Shown one piece after another: positions 22,901 through 34,900 of a stretch of 64,000 bases of DNA. The translations under genes and the position numbers were made by a program. The first letter of the stretch is position 1; each line of letters opens with the position of its first letter. A model generated the notes under the pieces. That model was not told where the DNA came from. It worked only from the letters and a program-made list of their open reading frames with translations, and did no database searches. Origin of the DNA: Fragum whitleyi (lineage: Eukaryota > Mollusca > Bivalvia > Cardiida > Cardiidae). The stretch covers positions 854,001 through 918,000 of the forward strand of contig OX411552.1 in the NCBI GenBank assembly GCA_948146395.1. The letters are read 5' to 3'.

Positions 22901-25900
22901 TTGAACAGCCAACTTGCAATTTAATGAATGGTTAAAGTGTGAAGTAGGTTGAATATGCCTGGCATTGAAACAAAAGGTAAACCCAACTTTAACTTTAACT
23001 ATAATCTTATATATTCTCCTATAAGATAAAAAGAACTTCGTTTGAATGGTCATTTCATAATGTTTGTATATTCAAGTACCTTAGCCATTGTCACACCTTC
23101 GCTTTCTGGCTAAAGGTCTTCAGTGATTGAGGAAGTTTTGGTAATAATATCACTGACATGATTGTAGTAATACTCATGGTCACCTCAATAATTAGGAAGA
23201 TTGTTGTGTTAATTCTACAACATGTCAATGATCCACAGAAATGGTCAGAGAAAGCTGGTTAACTGTTTCTTGCATCTTGGTTGGATGTGGACAAATGTTT
23301 GAAATTTTCTGATATATCTTAAATGGTAGCTGCTGCAAGTTCTTGCACTGTAAAGTCTACATTATAGGTATCCAAACCATATCAGGCCACTCCAGATTTG
23401 TATCAGTCATGTTTGAAATATACACTACAGGCCAGAATATCACCTAACTGGAATAAAGTGGGGCAGTGGTTCTTACAAGGTAACTACTGTCGGTATTGCT
23501 TGAGTGACCACTTCTTTTATGTGACCACTTTAATTAAGCGACCATCATAAATGTCCCTTCACCGTACACAAAATCTCTTAAAATGTGGATATTATTAAAG
23601 AAACAATTGTGTATTGTTGGATCTTACGGTGTTGGAACTGATTAGAATCGTCTTGATGAGACTCTTCAAATGGTTTTGAACATCCAAGGATTCAGTAAAA
23701 ATCATGTGACAATCAATTAATACTATCAAATAACATGTCTCATTTATCATGAAATTTTGTATTAAGCTACCATTTCAATAGGCAACCGTTTTTTGCTTGA
23801 CCCCTAAGTGGTTGCTTAACACAAGTTTTTCCTGTACACATTTTTTTTTTACAAAGCAAGTATTTGAAAATGTGTTCTTCTGATGAGGTCCATCACTGTT
23901 AGTGTTAAAAAGTAAAGTGGAATGATATTCTAGATTAAAAAATTATACTTAATGTTAAAACTTGGTCACATGGGAAAATACATGTATGTGCAATAGACCT
24001 AAAGAGGTAAAATACATGTAAAACATGAATGAATATAAGTTTGACATCATGATACAAACGTCATCTGTTTTAACTGTTTTGAAATGCCATTTCTCTAATT
24101 GATCACTTTTTTATAATAACAAATCGTTTTGAATTAATGACATCAAATTATTTGCCAAAGCTTGTTATAAACTATAATATTGTCGCTGATGTCTGTAAAG
24201 TTAATCATACTATTATCTTATGATTTCAGGTCGAGATTTTCTGACTTTATCTGGATGTGTAAATGGAATTAGTAAGATCTTCAGCACTATAAATACTTTT
24301 CTTTTATTTCTTTACTTCTTGGTTGTCCAATTTAGATGCAAATTATATTGCCTTCCTTTCTTACTGATAAAGTCAGTCCGTCGGTTGGCCGTTCTGCCTG
24401 AAGCTTCTGATGGAATTTTTTCTTGAGCAGCCTTTTTTTTTGTAAGTAATGAATAGATTTGATTCAAACTTTACAGTTAATCTCAGTATAAAGCAAAGGT
24501 GTGAATATCATATTTTGGTTATGGTAAATTGACTTTTGACAAAGTTATGGCCCTTCAATGAAAAGCTTGTCTGCTCAATTTCTGAACATCAAATGGTGGG
24601 ATTTTATTCAAACTTTACAGGAAGTCTCAGCTATATATTTGTTGCAAAAACATTCTTACATCCTTCACTGGGGGGCACATATTGGGAGACTTAAGGCAAT
24701 TTCATCTATACTTTTTGATGGATTGTCCAGATTTCAAAGTGGATTATAATTTATTATTTGTTGACAACCATCAGTTCTTATTTGTGAAATAATAAACCCT
24801 CAGTTTTGATAGATTAGTCCTTTAGTAGAATCAAAGCTACTAATTAAGTAAATAATATGAAAAATATCCCATTTGAGAGGTTAAATTTAAACCTTTCTTA
24901 TCTGAGTCTGCTTGGGGTGACTTAGTGGTCACAATGACAGCTTGATGTATGTGTGTTGGTGTGACTGTCTGCCTGATACTATCAGGATATTAAGCATCCA
25001 TTTGTGGATTGGTTTAAAAATTACTTGGAACCAATGGAGTGCAGTATGATTACATGATGGGTCCAAGCTTATGTTCCCTACTCAAGGTCAAATGTTGTAG
25101 TTAGGCTCATCTGGAGATATGGTCAAAATTTTGAAGGCTTGAAAATTGTTCTGGGAAAATCCATCTAGTTTATGTCATCTTATCCAACAGAGATGGACCT
25201 AACTATGAACCAGAGTGAGCTATTCTTCACACTTGAAGCCACAGCATTCAAAACTGCTCCATTAAAGGTTAGTGGTAAATTTGTATCTCTAATCATGTAA
25301 TCATTAACCCCTTTCATGCTCTTCACATCATATTCCCCTGTACACAAACAGAGCTACTGGTTGGAGACCAATTCTCACCACCTGACAATTTTGCAAATAA
25401 AAATGGAATATTCATTTATAAAAAAATATTTTATGTGTAAAAGAAGTTGTTGTCAACATATCTTGAAAAATTAAGAAAAGTTTCCTTTCCATCTTTACAT
25501 GAACTGAATTTGTTGGCGCTTACTGATACTCTGCAAGGATTGGTATCTAACCTGTACAGATAAGGGATATTTTGTGTTTTTGATCAATCATTTCATTAAT
25601 TATAGCACAAAACCTATGTTGTTGGTACTTAATGGAATTGTCTCATTAAGGCAATTCTAATGAGTACCCACAACATAGGTTTTCATTGAGAAATTATGAT
25701 TTAAGACTGGCTTTACCCTCTCTTATCTGTACCTCTGCACAAATCTTTGGCAGACAGTTTAGACTAAGACCAGCCTGCACAGTCATGCAGTCTGGTCTTA
25801 GCATATACTGCCTGCTTTCTACTTAGTTATTGTTGAAAACCTATATCAAATCTGGTTTGAATGTCCAAGGAATTTACAATTTTATGAAACTTTAAATTCA

Positions 25901-28900
25901 ATAAGATTTCTAAAAGATTATCCATTTGTAAGATCTTGGCTTTTCTTTTTTTGACTGCACTGAGTTCACTGCTCATGTTTTAAACACTTTCTGAAGGATA
26001 ATAGAGAAATAACACTAAACTGTATTACTTGGTAATTTCACCACCAAAACAATAAATTACCATTTATTCTATCTGGCTTTTGTAAATTTCACCCTATTTT
26101 ATGTTACCAAAGTCGAGCCCATTATACCCATGATGTCATAGCATTGCCTAGTATTCTTTATTGATTTTCTGTAGATTTTCAAGAAATAACGGTACATTAT
26201 CATTTGGTAAAATAAATGCCTGAATAGTGAAATTCTCAAAAACTTATATCCCACTCTTGTTCATTTCACCCAATCTGATGTTTTCAAAGCGGTGCCCAAT
26301 AAGTGACGTCATCATGAATTTTGCATAGCTATCACGTGCAAAATGACACACTAAAGGTAAATTTGCCCCAAAAAATTCACATTTTGTTCCATTTTTGCAT
26401 AAAAGGAATTGAATAATCATTTGTTTAAGTGAAAGATAATTTTATCTTTCAGTTTCACTTCGTGGGGTATATTTTGGAATTAGTTACTCCGAGACTTTAC
26501 AACTTTTTACATTTTTTGGTGCTGTATTCTAAACTGTTGCACGATAGAACAGACACTAGAAACAAAATATTAGATTTACCCAATTCCAAAAAAACACTCT
26601 ATTGAAAATCAAAGCATCATAACTATGACATGACTTTTATAAATATATTATGAGTATAAAAGACCAATGGGTCGCCCATTGAATAATATTGCAAATCAAT
26701 TTTTATTGTGCACTTGACTGATTGCCAGTGAAAAGACAATAGTTTAATTTTCTTTAAATCGAGTCTAGAGATAAAATTTTATTACAATATGTTAAATATT
26801 ACAAACACCATGCGGCCGTAGTTTTTCAAATAAATCTAATTCCGGCGTAACTTCAATTGTTTTGACAAATTAGAAAATTTGCAAATAGATTTCAACCCTC
26901 CAAAGGTGTTTTATTAACACTTTTATACATTGGTTGATGTTTCACTGACAGACTGCTGATAAGAAGATTTTTAACCTGTCATAATTATTGATTTTCCTTG
27001 TACCTTCTTGACACTTATATACGTACAATTGAAGATGAATGTGTGAAAATCATTTCAATATTTAGAATATTTACTTCTCTTGCCAGAAATTAAAGGCAAA
27101 CGCTTAAATTCAGTCTCATGAAAATGAATATTCTTATTCACAAAACGTATTCCAATATTTGCTGGAAAAACGAATATTCAAATTTTATAATTGTTCCCAT
27201 CCCTACTTTAAACATCTTCTCAGGGTTTGACATTTACTCTTTTTTGACACCAGCCCTAAGGACCTATAAGCCTTAAATCTCACTGGTCCTGTCTGATGAA
27301 TACTTTATCTATTTTTAAGCAATTTATGTAAATTTTATAGAAAACTATGAGAAAAGAAGAAATGACTTGCTTCAAGCAATTTCTTCTTATTCCACAATTT
27401 TGTGCAGTGGACAAATAAGAACTTTACTATTGGAAAGGCAGCTATTTCTTTTCAAAATTTGACAGTTTGGAATTAAAGTTGTAAATTCAATTAAGCCCTG
27501 CAGGACCTGGAACATGGAAGCTTTTACCCGTTCTCCCTGAAATCCACAGGTCTCTGGCCTAAGGACTGGTGTTAGTATTGATCTATCTTCTCCTCCTAAA
27601 CCAGTGGGCAAATAATGATGAAACTTGGAAGGGATGTTCCTTGGGTCAAGCTCTACCAAAACTGTTCAAATAAATGAAATCCACCCTTATTTCTGGTTGC
27701 AATGGCAAACAAAAAAGTTGAAAATAGGAAAACCTTCAAAAATCTTCTTCTCTGAAACCTGAAGGCAGGCAGCTTTTATATCTTGTATGTAGCATCATCT
27801 ACCAAGTTTGTTCATATCAAGAACCTAGGGTCATATTTAGGCTCAAGCTTGGTGCATCCTGTTTTACTTAGAAGCAAACTACAAAATCTGTAAAAAATCT
27901 TCTTCTCTGACACCACAAGGCAGAAAGCCATCATATTATGTAGGTAGCATAATCAAGTGGCGTTTTATCAAGTTTTCATATCAAAACCCTAGGGTAAAAT
28001 ATATGCTCCACCCTAGTTTATCCCATTTAAAATGAAAACACAAGTGCGAAATTTTTAAAATTCTTCTTTGAAATCAGAAGGCAAAAAGCCTTTATATTTG
28101 GTTGGTAGCATAATGTAGTTGACCTTCACAAATTTTGTTCATATCATACCCCTGTGGTCAGATTTTGGCTCACCATGGGTGTTTCCCATTTAACATAGAA
28201 AAAGGGAGGAAATTTTAAAACTTATTCTCTGAAACCAGACAGCAGGAACTTTTCATGAAAGTTTCATTTAATTGAATTTCATTGTTCATCTCATGTTCCT
28301 ATGTTCAAATAAGGGCTGTGTCCAACAATTCAACCATAATCTTTGCTGAAAAGATACTATGGTATTGATCTTTTGATGAAAGTATCTTATTAATGACATC
28401 TGTCTATTTAATTGATTTGATGTCCCAGGGCTCAAAGAGACTCAGGTGAGCGATTTAGGACCATCATGGTCCTCTTCTTTGTACTCTTGTAAGGCAGCCA
28501 ATTTTAGATGATCTCCTTTAACTTCAGGTAGATGACCTTGACATCATTGACTCTAAACTAAAAGCCTTTCTAACAGACAGTACAGCTCAGATAAATCATC
28601 ATGAAATAGGATCTGACTGGTGTTTTATCATGCCAAGGTTTGTAAATTACATGTGTTCATACATTGATTATTGCCATTTTATGATACAATTATTTTGGGA
28701 GATTGTTATAATCCATAGGCTGCTGTCAATCTAGAGATCGCAGGTTTGATCCCCAACGACGGCACTCATTCTTTTGGACTATTTGTCTCTCACCAATGGG
28801 TTGATAATCATAGAGCTATATGAAAAAGCAGCAGGAGGCTAGGAAAGGATGTGATAATAGTACTTGTGACAGAAATACCAGGCATCCATTGTTAGGTGCT

Positions 28901-31900
28901 GCAGCTGCTGTGATATACTTGAAAAAATGTTGAAAGAGGCGTAAAACTACATTCAATCAATCAATATAATCCATGAGTTTTCCTCTGACAGGGCAGAGCC
29001 TAAGTAAATAGTCGTTGCACTCAAGGTTAAGGTAAACCAGCTTTTAATTATACCCCCACCTACGAAGTAGAGGGGGGTATATTGGTTTCACCATGTCTGT
29101 CTGTCGATCCATCCATTTGTCCATCTGTCCGTCAGTCCTTAGACCTTTTCATGTCTGGACTCTAACTCAAGAACCATGTGACCTACAATCATGAAACTTG
29201 ATACAAATGTTCCTTATGACCCAAGGAAGTGCCCTATAGTTTTTGGGTCACATAGGTCAAAGGTCAAGGTCACAGTCAGCCTTTGTTCAATTTTTATTTC
29301 CAGACTCCAACTCAAGATAAAAGTGACCTACATTTATGAAACTTTATGAAATGTAGCTTATGACCCAAGGAAGTGCCCTATTGTTTTTAGGTCACATAGG
29401 TCAAAGGTCAAAGTCACAGTCAGCCTTTGTTCAATTTTTATTTCCAGACTCCAACTCAAGATAAAAGTGACCTACATTTATGAAACTTTATGAAATGTAG
29501 CTTATGACCCAAGGAAGTGCCCTATTGTTTTTGGGTCACATAGGTCAAAGGTCAAAGTCACAGTCAGCCTTTGTCCAATTTTCACTTCCTGACTCTAACT
29601 CGAGATACAAAGTGACCTACATTCATGAAACTCTATGGAAATGATGCTTGTGATCCAAGGAAGTGCTCTATTGCTTTTTGGTCACATCGGTCAAAGGTCA
29701 AGGTCACAGTCAGCCTTTGTTCAATTTTTGTTTCCAGACTCCAACTAAAGTTAAAAGTGACCTACATTTATGAAACTTTATGAAATGTTGCTAATGACCC
29801 AAGGAAGTGCCCTATCATTTTGGGGTCACATAGGTCAAAGGTCAAGGTAACAGTCAGCCTTTGTTCAATTTTCACTTCCTGACTCTAACTCGAGATACAA
29901 GTGACCTACATTTATGAAACTTTATGAAATGTTGCTTATGACCCAAGGAAGTGCTCTATTGTTTTTTGGTCACATAGGTCAAAGGTCAAGGTCACAGTCA
30001 GCCTTTGTTCAATTTTTGTTTCCAAACTCTTACTCAATTTACAAGTGACCTACATTTATGAAACTTTATGAAATGTTGCTTATGACCCAAGGAAGTGCCC
30101 TATCATTTTGGGGTCACATAGGTCAAAGGTCAAGGTCACAGTCAGCCTTTGTTCAATTTTCACTTCCTGACTCTAACTCAAGATACAAGTGACCTACATT
30201 CATGAAACTTTATGAAATGTTGCTGGTGATCCAAGGAAGTGCCCTATTGATTTTGGGTCACATCGGTCAAAGGTCAAGGTCAGGATCAATTTTGTTCAAT
30301 TTTCATTTCCTGACTTTAACTCAAAACCAAGCGACCTTGAATCATGAAACTTTATGCAAATGTTGCTTTTGTCTCAATGACATAATATATTGTTTTGGGG
30401 TCACATAGGTCAAGGTTACAGTCAATCTTTTTTTTTTTCAATTTTCATTTCTGGACTCTAACTCAAGAACCAAGCGACCTACAATCATAAAACTTTTTGC
30501 AAATGCTGCATATGACCTCAATATTTGTTACAAACACATCCTGCACTAATAGCACTTGCATTCTGACAAAGTGCTCGTGGGGGGTATAAGTCCGCTCTGA
30601 AACAGTTCTAGTTTTAATTACTTACGACAATATAAAGTAGTTTAAATCTTAAATAGTAGGTTGGTAACCAAACCCTTGTTAAGTGAAATGTGTTCACTTC
30701 TCTAAGCATGTGAATCCTTTTTGGTATTTGGATACAGTAATTTGCATGCATTTACAATAGTTGCCGACTTAGTTTTGAAAGAACACAAAATAATGAAAAG
30801 TAAACTCGCTAAGACAAGCCCTGCCAGTTGAATAATAGGGCAGAATAAATGGCTGTGATAATGTTAACCTTTATCCTGCTGCATTTAAGTATGTTTCAAA
30901 CAAATTGTTAAGTTTTGGGACAATAATCCAGTCTGGAAAAAAATTTCTCTTCCAATAGATATGGTAGAAAGCATGTAGTTTAGGCTTACATCAGACTGCA
31001 TCTCTGTGCAGGCTGATCTTTGTCTACACTGTCTACCACTGTGCAGCAAGAGTATGCCATGAACACCAGGGTTTAAAGGGTCTACTCCTCACTTGTTTTT
31101 GCCAAATTCAATTAAACTTTGCATGAATATTTCTTAGTTGCACTTTCACCTAAATTGGTCAGGATTTTTTGCCCAAAAATGTTGTTGGGGCAGGGCAAGG
31201 CCAATTTTCACTTTGATATCTCAAAAAATCTTCTCCTCCCAATCAATTACACTAATTTGAATCTTGGTTTGAATGTTCCATGAATGATCCTTTACTTAAA
31301 TTGTTCCCAAAAATGTGTTTTGTAAGATCTTCTTATTGCAATCACTTTTTGATAATAAGATGGGAAAAGGCTATGAAGTTTAATTGTGAATGAGTATTTT
31401 GGTGCAATGTTGGCCAGACACAGTAAATCATTATAAAATAGTTCAAAGTGTTGTTTTCTGTCAAAGTAAGCTTTGTTTAATGAAAGTCTGGTTAAAGCCA
31501 ATGTGGCAATACAGGCTCTCTTGGGCCTCATGTTAACTATATTATTTGTAATATCTTTGATGTTATTTAAGATATGTTCATGAAATGTGGCATGTGTGTT
31601 CACCATCACAAAAGCTATCCAGACAATCATGGAGATAACTCTGAATACATTTTTATAGGAGTTATGCCCCTTTTTAGACTTGCATTATCCAGCACCTGCT
31701 GAGACAGTGCTCTTGTTCAGTCTTGAATTAGTAGGGAAAACATGACAACAAAACAAGTTCTAAGAAGTCAATTCTTCATCAATTGATTTGATTGTCAGCT
31801 ACAAAAGTTGGAATCCACCCTGAATATTTGAGAATCTTATTTCTGTTTTTCTGTACATTGTCAGTATGAAGAAAGGTTGTGTCAAAAGTATCACCCATGA

Positions 31901-34900
31901 AGTACCAGTGCTTATTTCTGTTTTCTGTCCATTGTTAGTATGAAGAAAGGTCGTATCAAAAGTATCACCCATGAAGTACCAGTGCTTATTTCTGTTTTCT
32001 GTCCATTGTTAGTATGAAGAAAGGTCGTATCAAAAGTATCTCCCATGAAGTACCAGTGCTTATTTCTGTTTTTCTGTCCATTGTAAGTATGAAGAAAGGT
32101 CGTATCAGAAGTATCACCCATGAAGTACCAGTGCTTATTTGTTTTTCTGTCCATTGTCAGTATGAAGAAAGGTCGTATCAGAAGTATCACCCATGAAGTA
32201 CCAGTGCTTATTTCTGTTTTTCTGTCCATTGTCAGTATGAAGAAAGGTCGTATCAGAAGTATTACCCATGAAGTACCAGTGCTTATTTCTGTTTTTCTGT
32301 CCATTGTCAGTATGACGAAAGGTCGTATCAGAAGTATCACCCATGAAGAACCAGTGCTTATTTCTGTTTTTCTGTCCATTGTCAGTATGAAGAAAGGTCG
32401 TATCAGAAGTATCACCCATGAAGTACCAGTGCATATTTCTGTTTTTCTGTCCATTGTAAGTATGAAGAGAGGTCGTATCAGAAGTATCACCCATGAAGTA
32501 CCAGTGCTTATTTCTGTTTTTCTGTCCATTGTAAGTATGAAGAAAGGTCGTATCAGAAGTATTACCCATGAAGTACCAGTGCTTATTTCTGTTTTTCTGT
32601 CCATTGTCAGTATGAAGAAAGGTCGTATCAGAAGTATCACCCATGAAGTACCAGTGCTTATTTCTGTTTTTCTGTCCATTGTTAGTATGAAGAAAGGTCG
32701 TATCAGAAGTATCACCCATGAAGAACCAGTGCTTATTTCTTTTTTTCTGTCCATTGTTAGTATGAAGAAAGGTCGTATCAGAAGTATCACCCATGAAGTA
32801 CCAGTGCTTATTTCTGTTTTTCTGTCCATTGTTAGTATGAAGAGAGGTCGTATCAGAAGTATCACCCATGAAGTACCAGTGCTTATTTCTATTTTTCTGT
32901 CCATTGTTAGTATGAAGAAAGGTCGTATCAGAAGTATCACCCATGAAGTACCAGTGCTTATTTCTATAATTCTGTCCATTGTTAGTATGAAGAGAGGTCG
33001 TATCAGAAGTATCACCCATGAAGTACCAGTGCTTATTTCTGTTTTTCTGTCCATTGTTAGTATGAAGAAAGGTTGTATCAGAAGTATCACCCATGAAGTA
33101 CCAGTGCTTATTTCTATTTTTCTGTCCATTGTTAGTATGAAGAAAGGTCGTATCAGAAGTATCACCCATGAAGTACCAGTGCTTATTTCTATTTTTCTGT
33201 CCATTGTTAGTATGAAGAAAGGTCGTATCAGAAGTATCACCCATGAAGTACCAGTGCTTATTTCTATTTTTCTGTCCATTGTGAGTATGAAGAAAGGTCA
33301 TATCAGAAGTATCACCCATGAAGTACCAGTGCTTATTTCTATTTTTCTGTCCATTGTTAGTATGAAGAAAGGTTGTATCAGAAGTATCACCCATGAAGTA
33401 CCAGTGCTTATTTCTGTTTTGCTGTCCATTGTTAGTATGAAGAAAGGTTGTATCAGGAGTATCACCCATGAAGTACCAGTGCTTATTTCTGTTTTTCTGT
33501 CCATTGTTAGTATGAAGAAAGGTTGTATCAGAAGTATTACCCATGAAGTACCAGTGCTTATTTCTGTTTTTCTGTCCATTGTTAGTATGAAGAAAGGTCG
33601 TATCAGAAGTATCACCCATGAAGTACCAGTGCTTATTCATATTTTTCTGTCCATTGTAAGTATGAAGAAAGGTCGTATCAGAAGTATCACCCATGAAGTA
33701 CCAGTGCTTATTTCTGTTTTTCTGTCCATTGTCAGTATGAAGAGAGGTTGTATCAGAAGTATCACCCATGAAGTACTAGTGCTTATTTCTGTTTTTTTGT
33801 CCATTGTCAGTATGAAAGAAGGTCGTATCAGAAGTATTACCCATGAAGTACCAGTGCTTATTTCTGTTTTTCTGTCCATTGTCAGTATGAAGAGAGGTTG
33901 TATCAGAAGCATCAACTGTGAAGAATCAGTGCTTATTTATGTTTTACTGTCCTTTGTTAGTATTAACCCTTGTCATGCTGAACCCGGAATATTCCTTCTT
34001 TGTCAGGAGCTATAGACAAACATCAGTTTGCACATATGTGCAGTCTGACGTAAGTCTTCACCACCTTTTACTCACTTTCAAACCAGAATTGTCAATAGAT
34101 TTAGTTATTCAAGTAAAAATTGAACTACAGTTGGTACTTTCAGTGCTTTTTGCCCTTTGATTTTGATTCAAATTTTTAGCCAAAATTTATTCAGCATGAC
34201 AAGGGTTAAGAAAGGTCGTATCAGAAGTATCACCCATGAAGTACCAGTGCTTATTTCTGTTTTTCTGTCCATTGTCAGTATGAAGAAAGGTTGTATCAGA
34301 AGAATAACCCATGAAGTACCAGTGCTTATTTCTGTTTTTCTGTCCCTTGTCAGTATGAAGAAAGGTTGTATCAGAAGTATCACCCATGAAGTACCAGTGC
34401 TTATTTCTGTTTTTCTGTCCATTGTTAGTATGAAGAAAGGTTGTATCAGAAGTATCACCCATGAAGTACCAGTGCTTATTTCTGTTTTTCTATCCATTGT
34501 TAGTATGAAGAAAGGTTGTATCAGAAGTATCACCCATGAAGTACCAGTGCTTCTTCATTTTTTTCTGTCCATTGTTAGTATGAAGAAAGGTCGTATCAGA
34601 AGTATCACTCATGAAGTACCAGTGCTTATTTCTATTTTTCTGTCCATTGTCAGTATGAAGAAAGGTCGTATCAGAAGTATCACCCATGAAGTACCAGTGC
34701 TTATTTCTATTTTTCTGTCTATTGTAAGTATGAAGGTCGTATCAGAAGTATCACCCATGAAGTACCAGTGCTTATTTCTATTTTTCTGTCTATTGTAAGT
34801 ATGAAGGTCGTATCAGAAGTATTACCCATGAAGTACCAGTGCTTATTTCTATTTTTCTGTCTATTGTCAGTATGAAGAAAGGTCGTATCAGAAGTATCAC

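Noticed and set aside
22733..23010. True tRNA gene
   Set aside because: A and B box-like motifs are present, but the cloverleaf is not intact and the sequence continues into a SINE body and tail. The same holds for 28700, 41665 and 42937.
33963..34209. Insertion considered as an exon within the array
   Set aside because: Perfect terminal inverted repeats and copies elsewhere in the window show it is a mobile element.
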